64,000 bases of DNA, from assembly GCF_902148845.1 (NCBI RefSeq), contig NW_021941230.1, positions 324,501 through 388,500 of the forward strand, given 5' to 3'. Both the position numbers and the translations under genes were made by a program. The stretch is from Salarias fasciatus. Its lineage: Eukaryota; Chordata; Actinopteri; Blenniiformes; Blenniidae. Positions 42,916 through 55,339 of the stretch are shown here, piece by piece. Below the pieces are notes generated by a model. It made no database searches. It saw nothing but the letters and a program-made list of their open reading frames with translations, and was not told the DNA's origin. Position 1 is the stretch's first letter, and every line of letters begins with the position of its first letter.

Positions 42916-44836
42916 CTTTTTAGTGAAAGCATGATTTTATCAGCCTATGCAGACGATCTTATTGTTTTTATAAGGAATCAGGGGGACGTAGACATTTTAG
43001 TTAATATTATTAAAGATTTTAATGTGGCATCCGCAGCAAGGGTCAACTGGGGGAAGAGCGGAGCCCTTGCTGTCGGCAGGTGGCATGGCGGTCTCCCAGT
43101 TCTTCCCCAAAATCTAACATGGAGGAGGGAGGGCCTCAAGTACCTGGGAATATATGTCGGTAAGGAACTTTATGTTCAGAAGAACTGGGAGACCGTCTTG
43201 GAGAAGGTGGAGGGTAAGCTCTCCAAGTGGAGGTGGCTCCTCCCGAAAATGTCACTTCGGGGCAGAGTCTTGGTTTTAAACAATCTGGTTGCATCCCAGC
43301 TGTGGCATCGGCTCAGCAGTGCAGACCCTCCTCCAGGTCTCCTGGCTCAAATTCAAAGGAAAATGGTTGATTTCTTCTGGGATGGTCTGCACTGGGTGCC
43401 ACAGGGGGTGCTGTTTTTAGACAGAGAGGAGGGGGGCCAGGGCCTGGTCCACTTGGCCAGCCGGACCGCCACTTTTAGACTCCAGTTCCTGCAGAGGTAC
43501 CTCGCAGGACCGGCGGATCTGGTGTGGAGAGGCGTGGCCAGCTGCATCCTGAGGCGTGCCAATAAGTTGGGGTTGGATAATGTTCTGTTTTTGACTGATC
43601 CCAAATTTCTAAATCTCAAGGGGCTGCCTCCGTTTTACCAGAGTTTATTTAAATGCTGGGCCTTATTTTCACGCAGAAGGTGCCTGAAAGCCGACTCTCT
43701 GCACTGGCTGTTGAAAGAACCCCTGATCCACGGATCCAGACTGGACATCAGCGGAGCCTCGACCCCCGGCCTGACCGGAAGGCTGATCCAGTCTGGGACC
43801 CTCACCATGGGCCAGCTTGTGGATGCTGTGGGGCCGGACCTGAGCGACGCCCAGGCTCTGGGCTCTCTGCTGGGGATGCAGTCCATCCGGGTGTCCCAGG
43901 GGCTCCTGGAGAAGTGGAGGAGTGCACTGACGCCCAGAGACAGGAGCCTGCTGAGGAGGTACAGCCAAGGAGAACTCTCCCCGGATGCTGACGACCCCTT
44001 CCCCGAGGTCCTGCTGAGCCTGGAGCTGGGGGATCTGTCCGGCCCCCTCCTGAAGACCACACAGCCTGAGAGACTATCCTTACACAAGGCAGACAAAAAA
44101 ATATTTTACAGGAACTGTGTGAAGAGCATCCACAAGGGTGGACTGAGCAACAGGCCCCCCACTGTGTGGTCACAGAGACTGGGACAGGCTGGACCTGGAC
44201 CCGGCCCACAGTGGAGGATTTTATACAAGCCCCCCTTGAGAAAACGGACTGGAGACCTCCAGTGGAGGGTTTTACACGGTGCCATCGCCTCCAATGCTTT
44301 TATCTCTGTCCTCAACCCTGCTGTTTTAAACACATGCCCCTTCTGCCATCAGCGAGAGACTATTTATCACGTTTTTACTGAGTGCAAGAGGCTCACAGGC
44401 TTCTTCACTCTTTTAACGGTGGTTTTTAGTCTTTTTAGTGTTGCTTTTACTGAGAGAACTTTTATCATGGGAGCTGGCTGCAAACAAAAAGAAAAAAAAC
44501 AAGTGGCAGCTCCTCAATTTTATCTCAGGAGAAGCCAAGATGGCGATTTACATCAGCAGGAGGAACAAGGTTGAGGGCAGAGAAGGACAGGACGTCAGAG
44601 AGGTGTGGCAGGTCAACGTCAAATCCAGACTCTGGCTTGAATACCGGTTTTTTAAACAAAACAAAGATTTAAATGCTTTTAAAGAGGTCTGGTGTTTTAA
44701 GGACAGTCTGTGCTGTTTGGAGAACAATCAACTTCATTTTGCACATTTTTTAATTTGAAAGCATGAATGGTTTTAATAGTCTGACACACACTGGATCACT
44801 GTAAACTGTGCAAATAAAAGTGTTTTAAAAATCAAA

Positions 44837-44842
<6 letters not shown>
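42915..44842 (+). mobile_element. Tx1/L1-like LINE ORF2, 5'-truncated
   Basis: The open frame starts at the catalytic SAYADDLIVF motif and runs through the thumb and C-terminal regions (VNWGKSGALAVG, LKYLGIYVG, MSLRGRVLVLNNLVASQLWH, then CPFCHQRETIYHVFTEC, a zinc-binding motif). A frameshift in the A-rich run near 44,486-44,503 moves the last 80 codons (KWQLLNFISGEAKMAIYISR) to another frame ending at 44,758. AATAAA at 44,813 and an A-run at 44,834 mark the 3' end. The endonuclease and first RT motifs are absent. Confidence 0.85.

Positions 44843-44896
<54 letters not shown>
44843..44896 (+). repeat. (TC)n microsatellite
   Basis: About 54 bp of (TC)n, directly after the LINE A-tail. Confidence 0.95.
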
Positions 44897-44898
<2 letters not shown>

Positions 44899-44984
44899 AA
44901 CTGTTAATGTTGTAGCCCATGTACCCTGTGTTTATATATGTACCCTGTCTTTATATATGACATGTATGCAGATACAAGAAACTG

Positions 44985-45225
44985 TCTGTCCTGTCTCCTT
45001 CTCTTTCTGTCCCCTCACCTCAACCGGAATAGCAGAAAGCCTCCACCTCTGAGCCTGGTTCTGCAAAGGTTTCTTCCTGCTAAAAGGGAGTTTTTCCTTT
45101 CCACAGTGGTTATGCATGTTCAGGTGGATCTGTTTGGTCTGCTCTGTAAAAGTGTCTAGAAATGACCATGTTGTAATTGGCACTTTATAAATAAAGCTGA
45201 ATTGATCTGAATTGAACTGAATTAT
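44985..45225 (+). mobile_element. Non-LTR retrotransposon 3' end
   Basis: Contains GAGCCTGGTTCTGCAAAGG, GGTTTCTTCCTGCTAAAAGG and ATAAATAAAGCTGAATTGAT with a TGAATTGAA-type tail. This is a familiar 3' UTR of teleost non-LTR elements. No coding part. Confidence 0.65.
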
Positions 45226-45479
45226 GTACAAGGTCAGTAGATGGACTATAAGAACAATGTTTTCCTCCAGTGTTTCGGGACTCCCAGTCCAGATTCTCCT
45301 AGTCCTGGTCTAAGTCCAAATTCTCTTTGTCCTGATCCAGGTTCCGGCCCATATTGTAATGGTCCTGGTCCCAGTCCATATTCCCCTGGTCTTGGTCCTC
45401 CTCGAGATGCTTCTGGACTTTGTAGTTTTACAGTTGACAGTCACCGTAACAACAATCCAAGTTGGTGTTCTCTCCAGAT

Positions 45480-45645
45480 GAAGGTCTGTGTTCTCCTTTG
45501 TTAATGTTCAGAGTGTATTGTTCTCTGTGTTCTCCACTGTTAATGTATAGAGTGTATTCTCCGTGTTCTCCATTGTATATGTACAGAGTGTATTGTTCTC
45601 CACGTTCTCCATTATTAATGTTTAGAGTGTAATATTCTCCATCTA
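45480..45645 (+). repeat. Degenerate minisatellite, unit about 36-40 bp
   Basis: Four imperfect copies containing GTTAATGT.TAGAGTGTAT and TGTTCTCC. Weaker CCTGGTCC-type repeats precede it at 45,290-45,410. Confidence 0.65.
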
Positions 45646-46096
45646 TTCCTCTGTTCATTTTCAGTGTGTTCTCAGCAGCATGTGTGTGGTTCATTACTAA
45701 CACAAACAACAGCAACTAGTGACTCGGCATGTTGTCAAGATTGTTTGTCTTTTCCATGTAAACAGTCATTGATTTCAAAACGTGTGAATGTGTGAAGTTT
45801 TCTGAAACACTGCGTTCTCCCCTAAGACACATTTTAAACATCAGACTGTATATGTCACATCATGGTGTGCATCTTTTCAGTTTCTGATGTTGAAAACCTT
45901 TGAAATTGTCTCCACAGTTTAAATTTTCAAAGGTTTAAAACTCCAGAAAATCATATAAGAAATAATCGTACACATATGTTCTTTCTCATTGATGTCTTTT
46001 AATTAAGAATATAATTCTAAATGAAGAAGATAGTATTAATTGAGAAGATGATTTTAAATGAAGCAGTGACCCATGGTGAAGGTGATCTGGAGATGT

Positions 46097-49000
46097 TTAG
46101 TCCCAGAAGACGTCTCCATCTGTACCTGAAAACACATCAGACTTCAGTCAACATGAGGATTTTAGAAGAAAACAGGAAAGATGAGCTTTTTTAACATCTG
46201 ATATCACCTTTAATGGTCATGAGGACGCCATCACTGCTGATGGATGTTACATGAGACATCAGCTACACCTTATTGGGTGGACGATCTGTAGAAGGGACCA
46301 AAGAACATCTGGAACATCAGCAAGCAATCACATGACCAGAGAACATCAGGAAATAATCACATGACCAGAGAACATCAGGAACATCAGGAAACAATGACAT
46401 GGCCCACTGCTCTCTACTGAAAACAGACTGAGAGCTTCCTGGTGTTTCAGATTAACTGGTTTCCCCGTTCACTGGTGACCCTTCATCTATCATTGCTTTT
46501 AATAACAGATGATAAAAACCTGATGGAAATCTGTAGCTGTCCTGAGGAACACCATTTACCTTCATTCACAATGAAGTTCCAAAGTGTTGTACTTTTTGTG
46601 AGTTTCGTGAATATGTGATGCTACTAACGGCAGACATGCCAGACATGACAGGAAGTCAGTCACCATTTAACAGAAGGAACGAGTTAATCCATAACATTTA
46701 CTTTGGATGTGCCTCGGAGAAATGCTGTCGGTCTCCCGGTTTGAAACCGAAGGAGAGACTAAGAATGATCACTCTTCACATAAAACGTCAGTCAAAATGT
46801 CTCGGAGCAATGGAGAACAACTTTATTGGCATCACTATTTTGAGACAAAATTGTCGAATTAAACAAATTTAAGATCAACAATTACCTTCAGAAAAGTCTT
46901 TTTTTTCGTTGAACATGAACATTAACCCTTAAAAATGGCAGCAACAGCTAAAACTACAAAATTATTTCTCACTCATGAAACGTCTTGAATGTATGTTCAG
47001 CATAAATACATGAATAACTTTAAAAGCTGAGGGATGGTTATTGGTCAACAAGTTTTGTGTCTCCAGAAGAATTTGATTTGCTGGAAAGGAACTAAAAGAA
47101 AACTTAATTTAATCTAGATTTCTGTTCAACCGATTGCTTAAAGCCCAGTTTGGAGTCACGCCGTTTCCTTTTTTCCATGCTAGCCACATCATTTTCATCA
47201 ATCCTTTCATTGCCACGGACACTGGCAACAGGCACTGAGTTCACCAGGAAAAAAAAAGATCTGTTTGTACTTGAAACGGGAGTTCAAAGGTGAATAATAA
47301 ACCTGCTCAGTCATGTAAAAGGAAAGGCTTTCTTTATTTACCCACAAAACCCGATTTAAAACACATAAACATGTCATGAACAACATGCAAATCAGCTGTT
47401 GAGTCAAGAGATGCAGTGAAAAGACTCACGGTTGAGGAAGTCACGTTGACCCCGCATGAGTGTAGTTTGATATTCTGAAACAACAATGAAACGTCTTAGT
47501 ACAAGACAAGATGAAGATCAATATGGCAAAAGGTAGAAATGTGAAATAATGTGAACTTATTTGTTTGTTTCCAAGTGAGGAAAAGATTGTGTTTAGTTTG
47601 TTCACACCAAATGCGATTTGAAGCAGGACTGAAATAGATTCTGGATGCTATAAGAACCAATGTGATGTCGGACTCACCCTCTGTGGCGGTGGATGGTGGA
47701 GTTCCTGGAAAACAGTCAGAGTTAGAACTTCTCACTTTCATAATGAATCAACTGTGAGGAAAAAAATGTCCAATTACCAGTTGTTGGTTCCTGAGTGGAG
47801 GTGGCTCCTGGAAGACAATGAGGATCAGACCAGTTGGATTAATATCATCCATCCATCCATCCATACATCCCTTCTTCCCTTCCTCTATCCATTTTACCAC
47901 ACATGACCCTGTTCCACCTGTGTGATTCCAGGCCTAGTGGGGAAACAGACCCTAACTTATACCCCTTTCCCACTGGCCAAAATACCCGTTCAAACCCGCT
48001 AACTATCGGCTCCTCATGGCAGTAGCAAAGGGTTTACCCGGGATTTTGACCCGGGTCGTTCGACCCTGCAATCGACCCGGTAATTTGCCGGGTCAGTTTG
48101 CATTGGCTTTTAGTGGGAGGGACACATCCGGGAACTTACATGATGACGTTGACGTAGCGTGTTTATGTTGTTGTTTCTGGACCAAGCGTGAGATTTCCTT
48201 CATCAAGATGACCCAGCAGTGGCAAGATAGCGAGACCAGAGAGCTGGACTGTGTTCCGCTGCATTGTTTACTTTCGTTTTGCTCCGTCGCGCTGATGATG
48301 TCATCAACCTGGGGCTCCTATCAGTGCAGGAAAACGCAGCGATGCGGCTCGCCAGCAGGTGGCTTGACCCGGGTCTGCATGCAGTGGGAAAGGAGTCTAA
48401 TAAAAAAAAAAGCTGATCGTTAGCGGGTCGAAGACACGGGTCGACCCGCTAGTTGCAGTGGGAAAGGGGTGTCAGTGCCAGTTCTTTGTGCTTCCAGTTT
48501 CAGGCTCTGGAACAAGCAAAACTGCTGGTTTACAAACAACAGTCGAGCATGTATGTAGACACATATTTGACTGTATCAACATGGATGGATCTCTGGAGTC
48601 CCAAATCCAGGAGCAGCACTTGGTTGGACGCCATGAGTTCCTTCATCATTGCCACATGGGCTTCTGTATGGTGCAGGAGTTGTTGGATAAACAGTGCAGT
48701 GATGTTCTAATATTTCATAATAACAACGATTTTTAGGGTGTTTGAGTCTTGAACAAACTAATAGTGATGGACAGTTGAGGCCTCATGAACCACTGTCTTT
48801 TTTTAAGGCACTCGATGGAGCGATCTGCTGAAGAAATCTTTGAAATCACGTTTCATTTTCAGTAGTGCTGTGACGTTCAATAAACGAGTTGTTCTTTTGA
48901 ACGGCTCTTTTAAGTGAACGACGAGAGCCGGTTCACAGCTGTCTGAGAGCCGTTCCTTTCCTGTCCACACTTCCCTCAATGATCTCCTGTGTGCCTTGTG

Positions 49001-49373
49001 AGTCCAGCTGTCTCCGCTGCTTTCATGTGAACGACCGAGTTTCAGTTTTCCGCAGCACACTCCAGTCACCTGAACGCAGCAGCTCACTAGCCAACGAGGA
49101 GTGTCTAGAAACCAGAGAGGAGCTGGTGTTATGGAAGAACTGGTTTCCCTATGAAATGGCGACCCGGTTTCTTTCACGTCCCTTGTTGCTGATAGATGTT
49201 AAAAACCAGAAGAGAAGATGTCGGACCTTTTACGATTCTGATTTCAACATCTGCTGCTACAAGCAGCAGCAGCAGGAAGTGCTAAAGGAAGTCAGTCACC
49301 AGGTAACAAGGAAACCAGTTAATTTGAAACACTGTATTGACTGCTTTTATTGGATTTGCCGGTTTTAGCAAAG

Positions 49374-49415
<42 letters not shown>

Positions 49416-50318
49416 ACACACACACACACCATAAAATGCTCAGTTAAAGGACACGTCGCAGCATTTTGAAGCTCTTCTCTGGGGACAACCTGCAAGGGAA
49501 GCCACAATGTAATGTGTATCAGAAAATCATCTCCTGAATCTGTCACTAAACAAATTAAAGAACCAGATGAAAACTCATAACTGACAGTAACCATGTCAGT
49601 TGTCAGAAAATAACAGATTGAGTCCACACTAATGAGGCTGAGGTCTCTAATAGAGTCACGTGACATTTGTCAAGGAGCCAGTCTTTTGAACGGCTCTTTC
49701 AAATGGACGGCTCCTCAGGAGACGACAGAATCAGTGTGTTTTGCTTTGCTTCGTCAGTGAATAAATATCATTTCTTGGAATCAAGCCTGTTGTTCTTATT
49801 GTTATTATATACAAGAAGATGAATGAAACTATTCTATTCCTGGAGGTCTGAAACTCTTCAGGTTTTTAACTTTGGTGATTGTTATTAATTTAATGATTGA
49901 TCTGAAGTCCAAAGTAATAGTTTAGTGTATTTTATGAGACAAATATCAATGAACTGGCATTCATTTCTCATTCACAAGGGTGGTGCCCCGAGGTTATCTG
50001 ATGTTTATCAGAGACTTTATTTCAAAAAGTTACAACTATCTTTGATCATTATCAAAATGATTACATTTCATGATGCATTTGCAATATACGTATTAAATTA
50101 AAAAAGGCACAGTTTTGTGAGAGGTTGGTTTCTGACATCTTGTTCACAAACTACTATAAGTCTGTGCAAATCTGAGAAAATAATTCTAAAGCTTGAGCAG
50201 GTATTCATTCTCCACATACAAGAAAAAATTCAAGACCCAGGATGAGTTCGAGTGTCTCACCTGACACCAACACAGCTCCAGCAACCAGCAGCAGAAGGAA
50301 AGTCTTCAGAACAAACAT
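46097..50318 (-). CDS. Small secreted peptide gene, copy B (five exons)
   Basis: Inferred exons, minus strand: 50,318-50,261; 47,807-47,778; 47,704-47,678; 47,474-47,430; 46,125-46,097. All are GT-AG and phase 1; they join to 62 residues plus stop. The leader is the same MFVLKTFLLLLVAGAVLVS, followed by an exon found only here (GATSTQEPTT), then GTPPSTATE, EYQTTLM, RGQR (RxxR), DFLN and the end RTDGDVFWD. The proline-glycine exons of A and C were not found. Exon 1 and its promoter lie in the right arm; the rest is spacer DNA, so the gene crosses the palindrome junction. Intron 1 contains a MITE (47,965-48,471), a hAT-like end near 48,760 and (CA)n. No exact AATAAA was seen within 150 nt of the stop, so expression is less sure. 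Confidence 0.58.
47965..48471 (+). mobile_element. MITE-like element with short TIRs
   Basis: Bounded by ACCCCTTTCCCACTG and its complement CAGTGGGAAAGGGGT. The interior is rich in GACCCGGG / CCCGGGTC palindromes. No transposase. No convincing target-site duplication; superfamily unassigned. Confidence 0.7.
48760..49289 (+). mobile_element. hAT-like end fragments in gene B intron 1
   Basis: TGATGGACAGTTGAGGCCTC followed by ATGAACCACTGTCTTT matches the inverted ends around the L2 fragments (30,050 and 31,500). At 48,890-48,945, TTTTGAACGGCTCTTTTAAG and GAGAGCCGGTTCA recur in part at 49,685-49,715. These look like remnants of non-autonomous elements. No gene. Confidence 0.5.
49375..49429 (+). 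repeat. (CA)n microsatellite
   Basis: Interrupted (CA)n at the inner edge of the right arm, the mirror of 37,161-37,240. Confidence 0.95.
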
Positions 50319-50410
50319 CTTGACGGTGTGACGTGTACGGAGGACTCAGGCTTTTATCCAGGACCCAGAGTGTTTGATAAACTTCTTACCAAAGCTGCAC
50401 TGCAACAACT
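50319..50410 (-). promoter_or_regulatory. Core promoter, gene B
   Basis: TATA-type box GGATAAAAG at 50,359-50,351, about 33 nt before the ATG. The upstream block is shared with promoters A and C and with the truncated copy at 36,380-36,472, its mirror partner. Confidence 0.65.
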
Positions 50411-50689
50411 TGTTTTCGTCATGAAGATTGGCTCCAAACCAACAGAAAAATTTGTGATTCAAAGGATTTGAGAGATGTTCTTTTCAAACTAACCTCTAAT
50501 GACAGTTACAAAACACAACATATTACTAAATACCAACATCAAGGCCTTGAAATTCATCTGGTAGGAATACCTTCTGAATAAACAGTGATGCATTTTTATT
50601 TATCGAAAAGACATAAAGCATTATTTTACTGCACAGTTTCTTTTTTTACCACATTGATCAATCCTGTTTCTAGAACACACAGGTGTTGC

Positions 50690-50935
50690 CACATCACAGT
50701 ACTGATGCCTTGCTCAGAGACCCACAGTGGAAATTGAACCTGGGAACTCTTCATTATCAGTCCCCTTCTCTGGCCTCCAGGCCACCACTGCCCTAAACAA
50801 TGGCTGCCCCATGCAAGATGCTGTGCTCTTCCACTGGGAGATTCAGTGATTTGCTCCAGGATGCTTTGGCCCATGGACAGTGGAAAATGGGAATCAAACC
50901 TATAAACTTGAGAACAAAAGAAGGCTACTCTCCCA
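50690..50935 (-). repeat. SINE-like tRNA-derived blocks, right arm
   Basis: Mirror of 35,845-36,110. Confidence 0.5.
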
Positions 50936-50977
50936 ATTGAGCCAAGGGTGTCCATGGAGCAGTTTTTGACCGTGGAG

Positions 50978-51430
50978 TCAGTGAATGGTAAAATGCAGGA
51001 GAGCACAAGACAAAGTTACAAGTGACAAATTCCCAAGTGTAACTGAAAGATTCATCAGGAGTCTCAGTGTAAAACTCTGTTTTACATGAAAAGAAAAAGT
51101 CAAGTGAAAACACCAAAGTCCAGTTCCACAACAACAGAGCTTGGAGACACTGAAAACACAGCTGTTAGAAAACAGCTCCTGAGGCGGAGCTTCAGTCTCA
51201 GAGAAGAGAAAGAGAAATCCAAGATGTTGGGAGATCAGCAGGAAGATGATCACTGAAATTTCAAGCATTTTGTCCATTTCAGTGTGGCTCAGCTTGAAAT
51301 TTACTGAGAACACCAGTCTGTTGTCCAGCTGTCTTTAAAACCTGTCTGAGTCCAATGAATCGTCCATTTAGAAAAGGATGTTGGCTTTTACGGTGTCCTC
51401 TCCTCAGAGACTCCACTATATATAGGTATG
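50978..51430 (-). pseudogene. Orphan TATA promoter and leader-like exon, right arm
   Basis: Mirror of 35,370-35,680. The leader-like frame is kept with a few residue changes (for example IIFLLISQ for IIFLMISQ). No downstream exons found. Confidence 0.3.
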
Positions 51431-51840
51431 TTCTGGGATTTTCAGTCATGTTCTATTGCCTCACATGGGCCGCACGATTAATGTTGGAATGTCAAGCTAA
51501 TAAATTTGGCGATCAGTAAAAATTAATGATTATCACCGGTAACTAAAGAATTTGGGATCTGATGTTCATCAGAAAACCTCGGGGCACCACCTGCCTTTAG
51601 TAGGAAAAGAACCAATCTGTTGTAATCAGTCTCAATAACTTGGTTAAACTATTAATTTGGAATTTGGATTAATAATGACATTATTAGCAATTACCAAATT
51701 TTACCCGTAAAACCTGAAGGATTCTGGAGTTCTTGGACAGAAGAGATCGACATTCCATTCATAACTGTGAAACATCAATGACACAAAGGATCCCAAAAAG
51801 TATGTTTATTAATAATAAAGCAAAACCAAACACACAACTC

Positions 51841-52395
51841 TGTCATGGTCGGTGTGCAGTTAGACCCAACACAGAGAGACAGAAGCAGGATTAACGGTCG
51901 AGCAGGTTTATTCGGTGCAGGAAAACCAGGAGGACTGCAGCCTGGCAGCAGCGTCACAGGTTGGATAGAGGTGAGGTCGTGGCGAGGTGTGGCGAGGTCA
52001 TTTCGTGGCGAGGTCGTGGTGTAACGAGGTCATGGCGTGGCGAGGTCATGGTGTGGCGAGGTCATGGCGTGTCGAGCTAACGGTGTGACGAGGTCATGGT
52101 GTGGCGAGGTCATGGTGTAACGAGGTCATGGTGTGGCGAGGTCATGGTGTGGCGAGGTCATGGTGTGGCGAGACAAGATAAGACAAGGCAAGACGTGACC
52201 AAAACCTCCTCTCGGCTTGGCAGAGCAGCCGAATCCCTCTGCAGCAGCAAGGGAGTCTGGGAAGGGTAACGATCGGCACAGAGCAGGTGGCAGGGAGAGT
52301 TTGGCAGGCAGTCCCAGGTGAATGTCATCAGCAATCAGCAGGACCCAGGGAGACTGGGGCTGCCTGCTGCCTGCCTGAACAGGATCCTGACACAA
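51841..52395 (-). mobile_element. Candidate solo LTR, right arm, expanded minisatellite
   Basis: Mirror of 34,486-34,957. The 16-bp unit (GTCATGGTGTGGCGAG on the plus strand) occurs about twelve times over 51,975-52,170, against about seven in the left arm. Confidence 0.45.
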
Positions 52396-53690
52396 TTCTA
52401 TCTGGATGCCTGTACAAGTCGTGTTTGCAAGAATGTGCGTGTGCATGTGTGTGTGTGTGAGGGAGAGAGATGGTTTGAGAGATGGGATGGAGGATCGAGG
52501 GATGGAACTACAGATCAAAATGGCGGTCGGCTGAAAACTACAGTTAAAATGGCGGATCAGAGGGATTTGTTCCCCACAGAGAGCTTGAGAGGGGGTGAGG
52601 CCTGCTTCCTCTCTCAGTGCAACTTTGTAAAAGAGTCTCCATGATCTGTGTTGTCCATCAGCTCAGGATGACTATTGCAACAACACAACATCAGCAGAGT
52701 AAAACTAACCTGTCTCACGATGGTCTAATCCCAGCTCACGTTCCCTATTAGTGGGAGAATAATCCAGCGCCTGGTGAATTCTGCTTCACAATGATAGGAA
52801 GAGCCGACATCCAAGGATCAAAGAGCGACGTCGAGCCGCCATCGTCATTAAAAAAAAAAAAAAAAAAGGCTTTTGGCCGAGTTGGTAAGCAGCTTACAGG
52901 CTTCCGGCCAAGTCGGCACCGACCAGCTCGGCCACTTGAGGCCACTGTCCTGGTGGTCCTTGGTGGGAAGGCTGGATGCTGCATGTGTCCCCTCTTCTTA
53001 GGCCTTGGGCGGAGGGCTCCTTCCTTTGTTAGCCGTCAGCAGTGCTGGCTAGCCGGCTGGGGGACCAGGACCAGCCCCCTTTTCCTTCCGGAGGACTCAG
53101 GAGAACTGCTCCTTTGGAGGTCTGGGGCAGAACCCAGGTGACGGCTGTCCCCTCCCCCTTGCTGTATGTGTGTCTTGGAGCAAGGAAGCACACACACAAA
53201 GTTTTCAGTCATGGCAAATGAACAGTTTCTTTTGTGTAACCACGAATCCCAGCATGTGTATATATAAACATTTTCATCAGGAGTTAAGCGCCCCCCCCCC
53301 CCCCCCCACACACACACATACACACACACGCACACACACATTGCGCTACAGCGGGGCATCAAAAAAGCACACACAGCAGCAGAGCTTTCTGCAGTGAAAC
53401 TCGGTCCATTCCTCATTATTTGCCATCATGAACTCAGCCGAATTATCAGAAAAATCAGGACGAAAAGGCTGGTATGAGGCACAAACTCAAATAAGGAGCT
53501 CAAATATGACAAAAATGAAAGTGAAACTTGAATCGCGTCTTCTGCCGGCAGAACGTTTGGGCCTGCTGGGCAGTCTTCAGGTGCTGGAAACACACAAAAT
53601 AAAGTAAATTTCCCTTCAACACACAATCTGACTTAATGAGGCACAATACAGCATGACTGAATTCATCCTGTCTTCTCTGTCAGGTCTTGC

Positions 53691-53692
<2 letters not shown>

Positions 53693-53774
<82 letters not shown>
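53693..53774 (+). repeat. (GT)n microsatellite
   Basis: Mirror of 33,103-33,166, about 18 bp longer. Confidence 0.95.
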
Positions 53775-53775
<1 letters not shown>

Positions 53776-54557
53776 GGAGGGGTCGGGGTGGCAATCTTGG
53801 TAAAGACTTGGTGTTTGAAGTTATTAATTATTATTGTAAATGTATGCTTCTTGCAAAATTCTTGCTTCTTGCCCCCGGCTGGGGGCAGGATGATCATTAC
53901 AGACGACTTTTGAATTCATTATCATATTTTGCGCATAATGCGATTAATTGCGATTAATCACAGAAAAAAATATGCGATTAGTCGCAAATCAGAAATGTCA
54001 TCGTTGCCCAGCAGTCGTATATGTAGATAAAACACTTGTGTGATCCTGTGCATATGGAGCTGTTGTGATGACTGAATTTCCCATGTGGGATTAATATAGT
54101 TTGATCCTCTGCTATCCTATCTGAACACTTCAGATCTCTTCTGAGAACTGACACAACAAAACTAAGACTCTGATGCAGCGGCTGAAACAGGAGAGCAACA
54201 ATGACACTGTTCAGACTGAAGCAGAGCAGAAGCTTCTCTTACATTTTCATGCTTGGCTGGCTGTTAAAGTCCAAAAGAAGTTCACAACTGAGTCAAAGGT
54301 CAAAGAGAAATGGAGATGCCTTCAAAGTGACTTCATGATGTATTAAATGGAGGAGCTGGGCTCACTGATGACATTGTCCTGTTACATATGACACATTGTC
54401 CTGCTGCGCCACTGTTCCAGAACGGATTTGCAACACATGACTGTTTACAGAGCCTGTGCAATCAGGTGTGTTCCAGACCACTTCTGACAGCCCTAATGCC
54501 AGTGTAAGCAGAGCAATTGTTCTTCCTTGGGGCTGGATGTCCTAACGGCATGGGACG

Positions 54558-54989
54558 TCAACGTTCTGAGCCGTGGTGAGACGAGTGGAGCAGAGAAGTG
54601 AAGCTGGTAATAATCAGAGTGAAACCCAGAGTGTTGAAACCCAGTGAGGGTGCTATGAGCACAGCCTGGAGAGGAGCCCAGAGGAGAGGCTGACTGAGTC
54701 CACACAGCTTCAAACCTTCTTTATTCCAGTTACAACCTGTCTGTCTGAGGAGAAGAGGACTGGAACTAGCAAGTTTAGAAAACCTGCAGGAGAATTCACT
54801 CACTTCAGTCCTCAAACGTCTCCATGGTAACACTTTCAAGCACTCAGCTTCTGTTGTCTCTTGTGGGCCCGTTTCCATGGCGATTGTGCTCAGAGATGTT
54901 GATTTTGTTGAAGCTGCTCCGACAACCTTTTCAAACATCTTTTTGTTTCTTAGATTATGTTTTTTTTTCTTGCATGTTTGAAATAACAT
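54558..54989 (-). other. Unassigned 143-codon ORF, right arm
   Basis: Mirror of 31,887-32,318, identical in predicted protein. No recognised domain. Identity may only reflect arm homogenisation. Confidence 0.25.
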
Positions 54990-55339
54990 TTCTGTAGTAC
55001 TACTTGGTTATTATCAAAACGTTTTTCTGTTCCTTTTCTCAATCTTTCTCAATCATTTTTATTCAGTAGGTATGGTTTAAAAGTTGTGCCAGTAGGAACT
55101 GAATAGTCTAATTTGAAACTCAATCCATTGGTTTGATTTATTGCTGCTGTGAATCTGAACAGTCAAATTTGGAAGTAAATCGATTAGTTTAAATGTGTTT
55201 CGCAATAAAATCCACCCTGTATTTCATTCAATTGAAAATTTCAGCTCTCTATTTCCTTCTTATTTTTGAGTTTCACTTCTCTCACCTCATATTCTGTTTT
55301 TCAATTCAATATTTGGTGTCACTCATCTGGGTCAGATGA

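Noticed and set aside
43635-44209. Long antisense frames over the Tx1-like ORF2
   Set aside because: Shadow frames from G/C-rich coding DNA; no domain and no splice context.
45241-45504. Proline/glycine-rich 87-codon frame (PSPGLSPNSLCPDPGSGPY)
   Set aside because: Arises from a degenerate CCTGGTCC tandem repeat; no leader, no splice sites, not repeated in the arms.
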